The notes under the pieces were generated by a model that saw only the letters and a list, made by a program, of their open reading frames with translations, had not been told where the DNA came from and ran no database searches. From JAAYJK01 sp964501655 (GTDB taxonomy: Bacteria > Bacillota > Syntrophomonadia > Syntrophomonadales > Syntrophomonadaceae): DNA of 64,000 bases. Below, piece by piece: positions 27,498 to 36,041 of the stretch. The stretch's first letter is position 1. Each line of letters opens with the position of its first letter. Position numbers and translations under genes: made by a program. The stretch covers positions 4,128 through 68,127 of the forward strand of contig CAZCTN010000015.1 of the NCBI GenBank assembly GCA_964501655.1, written 5' to 3'.

Positions 27498-29360
27498 CTA
27501 GTTTTCCTCATATTCGGCATCAAACACCTGATCATCAGGCTCACTGCCCGAGCTGGATGCCTCATCACCTCGTGCTTGTTGATACAGAACCTGAGCGGCG
27601 GTCTCCAGCTCTGCCATGAGCTGGGCTATTCTATCTGCCGGGACTTTTTCTTCAGCCCCTAGCCTGAGTTCTTCCAGAGCCCTTTCCACCTTGGCTTTCT
27701 CCCCAGCAGGCAGAACAGCATCATGCTCTTTTAACTGTCTTTCTACCCGATAAACCAGGGCATCAGCTTCATTGAGTTTTTCACTATGTTCTTTTTTCCT
27801 GCTATCGTCTTCCCGAAATTTCTCAGCATCCTTTACCATGTTATCAATCTGGGCTTGATCCAGATTGGACGAACCGCTGATAGTTACAGTCTGTTCCTGG
27901 CCGCTGCTCTGGTCTTTAGCGCTGACTTTCAAGATGCCATTGGCATCTATATCAAAGGTTACCTCTATCTGCGGTATTCCCCGACTGGCCGCAGGTATCC
28001 CTTCCAGCTTGAATTGTCCCAGGGTCCGGTTATCTGCTGCCATCTCCCGTTCCCCCTGCAGAACATGTATATCTACAGCCGGTTGATTATCCTCGGCGGT
28101 AGAGAAGATTTCGCTCCTCCTTACCGGAATGGTAGTATTCCTTTCGATTATTTTGGTCATGATCCCGCCCATGGTTTCTACCCCCAAAGACAGGGGAGTT
28201 ACATCCAGCAAAACCACGTTCTTCACTTCCCCGGCCAGCACTCCGGCCTGTATGGCCGCTCCAACCGCTACTACTTCATCGGGATTGACCCCCATATTGG
28301 GTTTTTTTCCGGTGATTTCTTCCACTATTTTCTGCACTCCAGGAATACGGGTTGACCCTCCTACTAGGATCACTTCCTCTATGTCGGCAGACATAAGACC
28401 GGCATCCTTAATAGCATTTTCAACCGGTTCCCGCAGTCGCTGCAGCAGATCGTAAATCAGGTCCTCAAATTTAGCCCGGCTTAATTTTAGGTCCAGGTGC
28501 CGGGGGCCACTGGCATCAGCCGTAATAAAGGGAAGGCTGATATGGGCCTCCATCATACTGGACAATTCCATTTTAGCTTTCTCCGCTGATTCCGTAAGGC
28601 GCTGCAGGGCCTGTTTGTCTTTGCGCAGATCAATACCCTGATCCTTTATAAATTCTTCTGCCATCCAGTTTACTATGGCTTTGTCAAAGTTATCGCCTCC
28701 CAGGTGGGTATCGCCGCTGGTGGACTTAACCTCAAAGACCCCGTCTCCTACCTCCAGGATTGAAACATCAAAGGTTCCTCCCCCCAGGTCAAAAACCAGT
28801 ATGGTCTCATTTTTCTTCTTATCCAGACCATAGGCCAAAGAGGCTGCTGTGGGTTCATTAATGATGCGCAGGACATTTAATCCCGCAATTTTCCCGGCAT
28901 CCTTGGTGGCCTGGCGCTGGGCATCGTTGAAGTAAGCCGGTACAGTTATAACCGCATCGCTTATCCTTTCTCCCAGATATTGGGAGGCGTCTTCCACCAG
29001 TTTTTGCAGAACCATAGCCGATATTTCCTCCGGTGCGTACATTTTTTCATCCACCTTGAAGCGCACCGCGTCATCCTTCCCTTTCACAATACTGTACGGG
29101 ACTAAATCCCTTTCATTTTCCGTTTCGGCATAGCGGCGTCCAATAAACCTTTTAACCGAATAAAAAGTTTTTTCCGGGTTCAATGCTCCCTGGCGCTTGG
29201 CTACCTGTCCGACCAGCCGCTCGTTTCCGGTTTTAAACGCAACAACCGAAGGTGTAGTTCTGGATCCTTCGGCGTTCACAATCACGGTGGGATTCCCACC
29301 TTCTATTATTGCTACAACTGAGTTAGTTGTACCCAGGTCAATTCCAACTGCTTTTGGCAT
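27498..29360 (-). CDS. dnaK: Molecular chaperone DnaK (Hsp70)
   Basis: A 620-residue Hsp70, with AAGGAGG before the ATG. The ATPase domain (1-375) shows GIDLGTTNSVVAIIEGG, VFDLGGGTFDVSIL and VILVGGSTRIPGVQ; the substrate-binding beta domain (about 385-500) shows LLDVTPLSLGVETMGG and the C-terminal lid is followed by a glutamate/aspartate-rich tail. It is the first gene of the operon dnaK-dnaJ-like-cbpM-like-clpB; grpE and hrcA are absent, so this is probably not the main hrcA-grpE-dnaK locus or those genes are elsewhere. It is transcribed from the strong promoter at 29482-29510. Confidence 0.98.
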   Translation of the reverse strand: MPKAVGIDLGTTNSVVAIIEGGNPTVIVNAEGSRTTPSVVAFKTGNERLVGQVAKRQGALNPEKTFYSVKRFIGRRYAETENERDLVPYSIVKGKDDAVRFKVDEKMYAPEEISAMVLQKLVEDASQYLGERISDAVITVPAYFNDAQRQATKDAGKIAGLNVLRIINEPTAASLAYGLDKKKNETILVFDLGGGTFDVSILEVGDGVFEVKSTSGDTHLGGDNFDKAIVNWMAEEFIKDQGIDLRKDKQALQRLTESAEKAKMELSSMMEAHISLPFITADASGPRHLDLKLSRAKFEDLIYDLLQRLREPVENAIKDAGLMSADIEEVILVGGSTRIPGVQKIVEEITGKKPNMGVNPDEVVAVGAAIQAGVLAGEVKNVVLLDVTPLSLGVETMGGIMTKIIERNTTIPVRRSEIFSTAEDNQPAVDIHVLQGEREMAADNRTLGQFKLEGIPAASRGIPQIEVTFDIDANGILKVSAKDQSSGQEQTVTISGSSNLDQAQIDNMVKDAEKFREDDSRKKEHSEKLNEADALVYRVERQLKEHDAVLPAGEKAKVERALEELRLGAEEKVPADRIAQLMAELETAAQVLYQQARGDEASSSGSEPDDQVFDAEYEEN

Positions 29361-29481
29361 ATTGTCAACCTCCTTTGTCTTATGTTGTCAATAAATTCCA
29401 GACATCATACTCCTTAAACTCTCGGTTCCTGCTATAACTCATATTTCAGCTTTTGATCTGTAAAGGCATATCTTAAGTTAT

Positions 29482-29510
29482 ATTATAATAAGCCCGGGCG
29501 CAATAGTCAA
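29482..29510 (-). promoter_or_regulatory. Sigma-A promoter of the dnaK operon
   Basis: On the minus strand the -35 box TTGACT (29510-29505) and a perfect -10 box TATAAT (29487-29482) are separated by exactly 17 bases, about 120 bases before the dnaK start. A second TTGACC lies ten bases further upstream, forming a tandem TTGACC-N4-TTGACT. I looked for the CIRCE repeat (TTAGCACTC/GAGTGCTAA) and for an HspR-type CTTGAGT repeat and found neither. Confidence 0.85.
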
Positions 29511-29570
29511 TAATGGTCAAAGTTTTTTTAGGAAATTGAGCTCCCGGGTAAAAATTTCTCGGGCTAAGGC

Positions 29571-29606
29571 AAGGGGACACACCTGCTATCGAAGGAATGT
29601 CCCTTT
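29571..29606 (-). terminator. Hairpin after the penicillin-binding protein gene
   Basis: AAGGGGACA (29571-29579) pairs with TGTCCCTT (29598-29605) with one bulged G, 13 bases after the PBP stop on the minus strand. A second short GC-rich hairpin lies at about 29540-29566. The outer sequence recalls the large repeat at 42741-42837. Confidence 0.5.
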
Positions 29607-29618
29607 ATTGCATAGTAC

Positions 29619-31337
29619 TTATAGCAGCAGGGTGAGGATGGATTCAGCTATGGTTTTGAAGATCGGCGCGGCATCTGCAGCTCCGGAGGTTCCGTCCTCA
29701 GCCAGGACCACTATGGCCCAGCGGGGGTTATCAGCCGGAAAGAAACCGGCGAACCAGGTATTGAGAATTTCTCTTTCCCCTTCATCGCTTATTTCTTTTC
29801 CTTCCTGTGCCGTGGCGGTTTTCCCCGCTACCTGTACCAATTCCAGTGCGGCGTTTTTACCCGTTCCTTGAATGACGGTCTGCTTCATTAACTCCTGCAC
29901 CATCCGGGCGGTTTGTTCACTTATCACCTGCTCCTTGGCCAAGGGAGCCAGGGAAGTTTTTGATCCTTCGTCATTTATCCAGTAACGAATCACTGACGGC
30001 GGCGCCCACTGACCATTATCCGCAATGGTGGCTATCATCGAAGCGATTTCCAGGGGAGTCAGCATTACCCCCTGCTGCCCCAGGCAGGCATTAGCCAGAG
30101 CCGGACCGCCTGGCTCGATCCTGACATAGGAATAATCCCGGTCACTGTTATAACCCCGCAAGGTTTCATCGGTAAGGTGAAATTTCTCCACATATTCCAT
30201 CAGACGATTCCGATTCAATTTTCTAGCTATTTCTATAAAAGAGGGGTTGCAGGAATTGGTAAAAGCTTCGGGAAAACTCAGCTTTCCATGTCCCCCCTCC
30301 TTCCAGCAGGATATGGACACTTCCTCGGAAAAATAGTAGCTCCCAGAACAAAAGAATTGGTCCTCCCATTTTACTGCTTCTTCTTCCAGGGCCGCAGCTG
30401 CTACCAGTATTTTAAAAATAGATCCCGGGTGATATCTGCTTAAGGCCCGGTTGGTCAGAATGCTTTGCCCGTCATTTTTAATCAGCTGCTCAATATCCGC
30501 ATAGGGATTAAAACTTGGCCGGCTGGCCATAGCCAGGACTTCCTTGCTGTTTACATCCAATACCACCACAGCTCCCTGGGCCATCCTTTCGTTCATAGCC
30601 TGTTCTATCACTTCCTGTACCCTGCTGTCGATAGTCAGAACCAAACAGCTCTTTTCCTTTTCCTGTTCCTGCCGCATGCGAAACATCAATCCCTGTATGG
30701 TGGTGCCCCGGGCATCCTTCACCGATACTATCTCCTGGCCCGAATCGCTTCCTGCCAGCACCTCATCATATAATTTTTCCAATCCGGCTTTACCTAAACC
30801 GTCGCCCTTTCCCACATAACCCAGCAGGTGGACACCAAAACCGTCTTCCCGATACCTTTTCAGCAGGGGAGCCGGAATAACCCCGGTTAAACCGGAATCT
30901 CCTACTGCCTGAATCTCCTCCGGCTCCAGATTGGCAGCCAGTCTGACTATGCCCCGACCGTCGGCATTGGCTTGCTCCAGCTCGGATTGGATATCTTCAC
31001 TACTCAGACCTGAGATGGAAAGGCACCCGGCCAGGATTTTCGCCGCCGTGCTTATCCTTTCCGACTCATCGGCAGGCATGGTTCCATCAACCTTGATATC
31101 TCGAGGAAGACAATAGAGTGCGGTAGAGGTGGTACTTCCGGTAAGCAGGAGATGGTTGCGGTCATAGATCTCCCCCCGGGACCATTCTTTGATTTCAATT
31201 TGCTGATTTCGCATGGACGCTGCTTCCCGGGCCAGATCAGGTCCCTTGATCAGCTGATAATAACCCACCGCCCCAGCTAAAGACAGAAATAAGAATAGAA
31301 AGAAACACATAATAGCAGCCAGTCGATGCCTGATCAT
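29619..31337 (-). CDS. Class B penicillin-binding protein (transpeptidase), PbpI/PBP2-like
   Basis: A 572-residue protein with an N-terminal membrane anchor (about 5-27), a PBP dimerisation region (50-210) and a transpeptidase domain (about 235-570). Active-site motifs are HPGSIFKI (nucleophile Ser near 306), TNSCNPSF for the SxN motif, and AGKTATAQ for the third motif, where the usual KTG is KTA. It cross-links peptidoglycan outside the membrane. Gene order with a U32 peptidase, mltG and alaS upstream corresponds to the Bacillus locus that ends in pbpI (yrrR), supporting that kinship, although the intervening udk and greA genes are missing. Ribosome site GGGAGG. Confidence 0.92.
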   Translation of the reverse strand: MIRHRLAAIMCFFLFLFLSLAGAVGYYQLIKGPDLAREAASMRNQQIEIKEWSRGEIYDRNHLLLTGSTTSTALYCLPRDIKVDGTMPADESERISTAAKILAGCLSISGLSSEDIQSELEQANADGRGIVRLAANLEPEEIQAVGDSGLTGVIPAPLLKRYREDGFGVHLLGYVGKGDGLGKAGLEKLYDEVLAGSDSGQEIVSVKDARGTTIQGLMFRMRQEQEKEKSCLVLTIDSRVQEVIEQAMNERMAQGAVVVLDVNSKEVLAMASRPSFNPYADIEQLIKNDGQSILTNRALSRYHPGSIFKILVAAAALEEEAVKWEDQFFCSGSYYFSEEVSISCWKEGGHGKLSFPEAFTNSCNPSFIEIARKLNRNRLMEYVEKFHLTDETLRGYNSDRDYSYVRIEPGGPALANACLGQQGVMLTPLEIASMIATIADNGQWAPPSVIRYWINDEGSKTSLAPLAKEQVISEQTARMVQELMKQTVIQGTGKNAALELVQVAGKTATAQEGKEISDEGEREILNTWFAGFFPADNPRWAIVVLAEDGTSGAADAAPIFKTIAESILTLLL

Positions 31338-31397
31338 AAAAAAACCTCCCTTTCCAGCCTATTTCTATAATGGACCGGAGCGGAGGCGGTTATACAG

Positions 31398-31604
31398 TTA
31401 TTCTGCTATTATTTCCACCGGAAAGGGCAGAGTGGTCAATATTCGGATCAGCTCAGGTCTGGTATCTGCCGTTCCCCGGATGATAACCATTCCGGGATCC
31501 CGGCTCAAGGTCGAGACAATCCCTAAATGACCATAGGCTTCGATTATCTTGGTTAAGATATCGATGTCCTTTACTTCAACCCCGGCATATATATCACTCT
31601 TTAT
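31398..31604 (-). CDS. DUF4911-family small protein; start codon apparently ATA
   Basis: A 68-codon frame between the U32 peptidase and the PBP gene. Its sequence (DIYAGVEVKDIDILTKIIEAYGHLGIVSTL, DPGMVIIRGTADTRPE, ILTTLPFPVEII) matches my memory of DUF4911 closely in length and motifs, and these proteins commonly follow U32 peptidases. An in-frame TAG lies seven codons upstream of the ATA at 31604, and no ATG, GTG or TTG occurs before the conserved region. The ATA overlaps the U32 stop as ATAA, just where an ATGA coupling overlap would be expected. Either ATA is used, or a G-to-A change or sequencing error altered the original ATGA. Confidence 0.75.
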   Translation of the reverse strand: MKSDIYAGVEVKDIDILTKIIEAYGHLGIVSTLSRDPGMVIIRGTADTRPELIRILTTLPFPVEIIAE

Positions 31605-32830
31605 TCTCCAGCACCTGCCCTTCTAAGGATGGAATGCTCCGGTAATGCTTCAGGGGAGGGAATCAGTATCCTCTGACGGGGATGACGAGCCCGGTCTAAT
31701 CCCTGCCCTTCCGTATCAAAAATGGCAGGAATCTTCCATCTTTTAACACCCTGTCCCGGAATCATAACTTCCATATTTTCTCCCACTCCGAAATTGGCTC
31801 TCTGCTCGACTTCTGCCATTTTATTCCCGGCATGGTAGTCCTTCACTATCCCGCAGAAATCCATCCTGATGTGCTGAAGCTCTTTATTAATATCCTGGAT
31901 CAAGGGAGATTCTCCCTCAATAAAGCCATTGGTAAACGGGCGGGTAGCAGTGCCGGTAAGCTCTTTTATCCACCGGCTCAGCTCATCGGCAGAAAACTGG
32001 CAGCGCTTAACGACGTACTGATCGATGGCATTGCGGTAGGTGGCAGCGGTGCTGGCCACATAAAGGGGGCTCTTCATTCTGCCTTCTATTTTGAAGGCAT
32101 CTATCCCTGCCTCCATCAAGGGGGGAATATATTCCAGCAGGCACAGATCTCGGGAGTTTAATATATATGTTCCCTGCTCATCTTCATGTACCGGATAATA
32201 CTCTCCCTCTCTCTTCTCTTCCATCAGCGCATAGGAATAACGGCAGGGATGAGCACACTCTCCCCGGTTGCCGCTCCTGCCCGTCATATAGTGGGACAGG
32301 AGACAACGTCCTGAGTAGGATACGCACATGGCCCCATGAATAAATATCTCTATTTCTAATTCGGCCCGTTGTTTTATCTCGATTATCTCGCTCAGGTCCA
32401 ATTCCCGGGCCAGCACTATCCTACTGGCCCCCAGATCCCGATAGAATTGTGCGCTTTCATAGTTGCTGACACTGGCCTGGGTACTGATGGTAATAGGCAA
32501 CTGGGGCGCATATCGGCGAGCCATTTTTATTATGCCCGGATCAGAAATGATGAGTCCATCCGCCTTCATCTCCGCCAGTTCCTCCAGGTATGCCGGCAGG
32601 CGATTCATATCCCGATTGCGAGCCAGTACATTTATTGCCACATATGCCTTTTTCCCCTGCTGCCGGGCATATTTAAGTCCGGCTCTCATCTCTTCCAGGC
32701 CAAAATTACCTGCATAGGCCCGGAGACTGTATTCCTTTCCTCCCAGGTATACAGAGTCTGCTCCGAACAGGCAAGCGGTTTTCAATTTCTCCAAATCGCC
32801 CGCCGGCAGTACCAATTCCGGTCTTTTCAC
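31601..32830 (-). CDS. U32-family peptidase, likely tRNA 5-hydroxyuridine synthesis protein TrhP type
   Basis: A 409-residue member of the U32 family (PELVLPAGDLEKLKTACLFGADSVYLGG at the N-terminus). The conserved core IFIHGAMCVSYSGRCLLSHYMTGRSGNRGECAHPCRY provides the cysteines thought to bind an iron-sulfur cluster, and FKIEGRMKSPLYV follows. Members YrrN/YrrO of Bacillus and YegQ of E. coli are now known as TrhP, needed for prephenate-dependent hydroxylation of U34 in tRNA; the alaS/mltG neighbourhood is that of YrrO. No YrrN partner or YrrM methyltransferase is present here. Start ATG follows GGAGGATCAG-like sequence. Confidence 0.9.
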   Translation of the reverse strand: MKRPELVLPAGDLEKLKTACLFGADSVYLGGKEYSLRAYAGNFGLEEMRAGLKYARQQGKKAYVAINVLARNRDMNRLPAYLEELAEMKADGLIISDPGIIKMARRYAPQLPITISTQASVSNYESAQFYRDLGASRIVLARELDLSEIIEIKQRAELEIEIFIHGAMCVSYSGRCLLSHYMTGRSGNRGECAHPCRYSYALMEEKREGEYYPVHEDEQGTYILNSRDLCLLEYIPPLMEAGIDAFKIEGRMKSPLYVASTAATYRNAIDQYVVKRCQFSADELSRWIKELTGTATRPFTNGFIEGESPLIQDINKELQHIRMDFCGIVKDYHAGNKMAEVEQRANFGVGENMEVMIPGQGVKRWKIPAIFDTEGQGLDRARHPRQRILIPSPEALPEHSILRRAGAGE

Positions 32831-32881
32831 GAGCTGATCCTCCTAAATAGTTATGACCCAGTTTGTTAAGCTGTTAAGTGA

Positions 32882-33922
32882 TCAATCCAGATATTGGGCT
32901 TTGGCCTGCAAATGCTCATTATAGGTCCTGGTGAACTGGTGACTTCCGTCTCCCCGGGATACATAATACAGATAATCATGCTCCTGCGGATTCAATGCTG
33001 CATCGATGGCAGCGCGTCCGGGGCAGGCAATGGGAGCCTGCGGCAGTCCAATATATTTATAGGTATTGTATGGAGAATCAACCTCCAGGTCTGCATAATA
33101 AACCACGTCTTTTTCATCCATATTCAGGATATACAAAATAGTGGCATCGATTTGCAGCAGCATATCTCTTTCCAGACGATTCTTGATCACTCCCGAGATA
33201 ATACCTCGCTCGCTGTCCACCATGGCTTCTCTCTCAATCATTGATGCGGTTATAATCACGTCATAGACGCTTACACCCTTTGCCGAAGCCTGCTGTGTAA
33301 ATTCTCCTTCCCATATCTGATGAAAATTCTCCAGCATAATCTTGACTATTTCGACTGCTGTAGTACCCTCAGCTATTACATAGGTATCGGGAAAAAGAAA
33401 TCCTTCCAGATAGGATTTTCCGGGACCCGGATCAGCCATCTGGAGAAACTGATAATCATAGGGGGCGTTAATGGCCTCCTGCCAATCTTCCGGGGTACAG
33501 ATTTCATTATCTGCCAGAAAACGGCCTATTGCATCAACCGTATATCCCTCGGGAATAGTGAAGGAAATAGTAACTACCCGACCTGCGGCTATAGCTTCGG
33601 CTATTTCTGCCAGAGACTGGCTGGGGCTGAATCGATAATGCCCGGCTTTCAGTTTACTGTCCAGGTGGTTATACCGGCAGTAAGCCAGAAACAAATCCTG
33701 GCTGCGGATAAGCTGCTCTTGGCACAACAATTCTGCCACCTGGCTGGCAGTACTATTCTCAGCTATCCTGACCTCAATAATACTGGTATTGTCAGGATCT
33801 ACTGGGCCTAACTGCATCGATAAAACATGGTACCCGCCCAGGAAGCTGGCCAACAGCACCAAGATGCCCAGTACAAGGCCCCGGGTAACTTTTGTCTTAA
33901 TCATTGGCTTTATCTCGCTCAC
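32882..33922 (-). CDS. mltG: Endolytic murein transglycosylase MltG
   Basis: A 346-residue membrane-anchored protein: one membrane segment (about 12-31), a LysM-like subdomain (50-110), and the YceG/MltG catalytic domain with FPDTYVIAEGT, IITASMIEREA (catalytic Glu), RLERDMLLQIDATILYIL and LPQAPIACPGRAAIDAALNP. MltG cuts nascent glycan strands and sets their length. It corresponds to yrrL of Bacillus, located in the same alaS-region cluster. The gene lies between VanW and the U32 peptidase, separated by about 35 and 51 bases, consistent with one operon of wall and tRNA genes. Confidence 0.95.
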   Translation of the reverse strand: MSEIKPMIKTKVTRGLVLGILVLLASFLGGYHVLSMQLGPVDPDNTSIIEVRIAENSTASQVAELLCQEQLIRSQDLFLAYCRYNHLDSKLKAGHYRFSPSQSLAEIAEAIAAGRVVTISFTIPEGYTVDAIGRFLADNEICTPEDWQEAINAPYDYQFLQMADPGPGKSYLEGFLFPDTYVIAEGTTAVEIVKIMLENFHQIWEGEFTQQASAKGVSVYDVIITASMIEREAMVDSERGIISGVIKNRLERDMLLQIDATILYILNMDEKDVVYYADLEVDSPYNTYKYIGLPQAPIACPGRAAIDAALNPQEHDYLYYVSRGDGSHQFTRTYNEHLQAKAQYLD

Positions 33923-33956
33923 TTTTTACACCTTTCTCAGCCGGTTGCATTGATAT

Positions 33957-35453
33957 TTAGAGACCCTCCGGTTCTTGTTCTTCCTCCTCCAGTTTATCTG
34001 CCTGACTATCCCCCGGTATAGGCTCATGGTCAATAATATCCCCGTCAAGTTGGGGGTTGTCCGCGGGAACATCGGGCTGGGGATCCGGAGGCAGATCACT
34101 GGCATCCCCGATACTCTCCGGTTCTGGAGGTCCAACATAAGTTATTTCATCGAAGGGTTTATATCGATCCCGGGCCAGCAGTTCGCTGTTAATCAACTGC
34201 CCTGCCTGATCATAATATGAGCGAAAGGACCTGACGATGTAGCCCGGAAATCCTTTATGCTCCACCCGACTCTGACCCGCATTAAGCCGGGGATCTATCT
34301 CATCCCGGTATTCAAAGGGTATGATCTCATCTACAACATGACTGGTCTGAATATTCTTCTTATATTCCACATGGCCATAAATGTTCACCGTGAGTTTTCC
34401 TCCTCCGGCCAGGGCTCGAATGTATACCGGGTAATCGGTATTGTTCCGAAAGCGAAAATCACTCAAACCATAGGCTACCGTAGCATCCATCCCCAGGGGG
34501 ACATAAGACACTGCCAAGCCGTGGTTATGCCTCTCAACTATTTCCAATCCGGCCAAAAGACTGGCATTGTAAAGGGTGGAGGATACCTGACATATGCCTC
34601 CCCCCAATCCCGGTTCCAGCGTATTGCCCACAATTACCGGTGCATCCCGGAACCCGGTAGCCAGAGTACGGGGTCCTACCGTTTTATTAAAGGAAAACTC
34701 TTTGCCGGGCCTTATCATATGTCCATTAATTAGATTAGCGGCCTGGGTCAGGTTATGACTTCTATCTATCTCAGCCACCTTGTACCAGGTTACATAGGAA
34801 GCCAGTTCTCCCATGAACTCCAAATCCCGGGCGCTAACCTCGGGGATTGCATCAGCTGCGCTTATCGGTATTCTCAGCGGCTTCAGCCCTTCCCATTCTC
34901 CCGGCATTTGGTTGAACGTAGCCTGCAGGTCAACGGTTTTACCGCTGATTTCGGGAACAACTATCAAACCCTGGCTGGGGTCCATATCCAGGCGGGCGTT
35001 CACTGGCTCCTGTCCCAGGACTTGGTTCCAGGTATTCAACATACGCTCTTTTGCTGCCTGGTCATAGCTTATGGGCAACGGGTAATTTTTTTCTCCCTTA
35101 GCAATCAATTGGCTTATCCTGGCCCACAGAGCCCTTTCTCTCTCTTTTTGGATGCAATCTTTCACTGCCTGGTCTGCATCAACCCGCTGGCTGACCTCCC
35201 CCAGCACCGTACTGTATGTATAATCACCGGCATAGAATACTACCGGAGCCGTATATGCTTCATCCAGGTGATGCTGGAGTTTCAGACTCGCCTCTTCCAA
35301 GGTGCAGCCCTGAACTGCTACGCCGGCTATTCGAACTCCGGACTGAAACTGATCGAGCAGATATAATCTATGGTAGAAGTACCCCCCGACTGCCAATAGC
35401 AAAGACAGCATCAATAACGCTATAACATAGATTCTTCTCTTCCCCTCAAACAA
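33957..35453 (-). CDS. VanW-family protein with PG_binding_4 and G5 domains
   Basis: The frame opens at a TTG at 35489 without a ribosome site; the in-frame TTG at 35453 has GGGGGATGGG upstream and precedes a clean membrane anchor (KRRIYVIALLMLSLLLAVGGYFY), giving 498 residues. After the anchor come a putative peptidoglycan-binding region (about 45-215), the VanW domain (about 235-375; IRPGKEFSFNKTVGPRT, GGGICQVSSTLYNA, ERHNHGLAVSYVPLGMDATVAYG) and a G5 domain (about 380-455). A proline/acid-rich tail ends the protein. VanW proteins are wall-associated with no proven activity. The gene is inserted between DUF1292 and mltG, which are adjacent in Bacillus. Confidence 0.9.
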   Translation of the reverse strand: MFEGKRRIYVIALLMLSLLLAVGGYFYHRLYLLDQFQSGVRIAGVAVQGCTLEEASLKLQHHLDEAYTAPVVFYAGDYTYSTVLGEVSQRVDADQAVKDCIQKERERALWARISQLIAKGEKNYPLPISYDQAAKERMLNTWNQVLGQEPVNARLDMDPSQGLIVVPEISGKTVDLQATFNQMPGEWEGLKPLRIPISAADAIPEVSARDLEFMGELASYVTWYKVAEIDRSHNLTQAANLINGHMIRPGKEFSFNKTVGPRTLATGFRDAPVIVGNTLEPGLGGGICQVSSTLYNASLLAGLEIVERHNHGLAVSYVPLGMDATVAYGLSDFRFRNNTDYPVYIRALAGGGKLTVNIYGHVEYKKNIQTSHVVDEIIPFEYRDEIDPRLNAGQSRVEHKGFPGYIVRSFRSYYDQAGQLINSELLARDRYKPFDEITYVGPPEPESIGDASDLPPDPQPDVPADNPQLDGDIIDHEPIPGDSQADKLEEEEQEPEGL

Positions 35454-35554
35454 TTCCCATCCCCCAAAACCTGCTATTCTCGTACCCAATTATCATAATA
35501 TAAACTAAAACCGACTTATTAATTGTAACCTATTACTGACAATTTTAAAAACAG

Positions 35555-35598
35555 AAAAGGACTGCACCCCCTGCTTAAGTGAAGAATGCCGTCCTTTT
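35555..35598 (-). terminator. Terminator after the DUF1292 gene
   Basis: AAAAGGAC (35555-35562) pairs with GTCCTTTT (35591-35598); on the minus strand the hairpin is followed by CTGTTTTTAAAAT. It lies 35 bases after the DUF1292 stop and separates it from the VanW gene. Confidence 0.75.
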
Positions 35599-35632
35599 AA
35601 AAGTTGTCTCGAGGTACCAGACTGCCTCGGTT

Positions 35633-35956
35633 TTAGATTTCTTCGTTTTCTGTAAGCTCCTGCCAGACATCAGCAACCATTTCCCACTCTTCATCATCAT
35701 CTATGTCGGCCAGAAACTCATTTCCTTCATCGTCATACATAACCTTAAATATAACTACGCCTCCGCTTTCAACTTCCCCATCGGACTCATCCTCATCTGC
35801 TTCTTCAAAAAAGAATTCATCCAGCGGCAACAGAACCCGGTACTTGCTATCCTGGATGTCCAGTTCGGCAATCAGCTCAAACTCCATCTCAGCGCCTTCT
35901 TCGTCTACCAGTACCAGAACGGGGTATTCTTCCTCAAAAAGTTCTTCGTCGCTCAT
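35633..35956 (-). CDS. DUF1292 family protein (YrzB-like)
   Basis: A 107-residue, extremely acidic protein (long Asp/Glu runs at about 50-62 and 82-90) of the DUF1292 family: YPVLVLVDEEGAEMEFELIAELDIQDSKYRVLLPLDE. It corresponds in position to yrzB of Bacillus, directly downstream of yqgF. It is cytoplasmic and of unknown function. Ribosome site GAGGTG precedes the ATG. It lies 85 bases after yqgF on the same strand and is followed by a terminator, so the alaS-ireB-yqgF unit probably ends here. Confidence 0.9.
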   Translation of the reverse strand: MSDEELFEEEYPVLVLVDEEGAEMEFELIAELDIQDSKYRVLLPLDEFFFEEADEDESDGEVESGGVVIFKVMYDDEGNEFLADIDDDEEWEMVADVWQELTENEEI

Positions 35957-36041
35957 ATATTCACCTCTTCTTTCAAGCTACAGCAATTCTATAGTTTGAC
36001 CGATTATTTGTCAAATAACTTTTTCAAATTCAGTCAAAATT

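Noticed and set aside
27786..28355. 189-residue open frame on the plus strand inside dnaK
   Set aside because: Antisense shadow of a well-conserved dnaK; no ribosome site and no protein family resemblance.
29361..29618. CIRCE or HAIR heat-shock operator before dnaK
   Set aside because: Searched by eye on both strands; neither TTAGCACTC-N9-GAGTGCTAA nor CTTGAGT-N7-ACTCAAG is present.
34755..35366. 203-residue open frame antisense to the VanW gene
   Set aside because: Shadow frame created by codon bias of the real gene.
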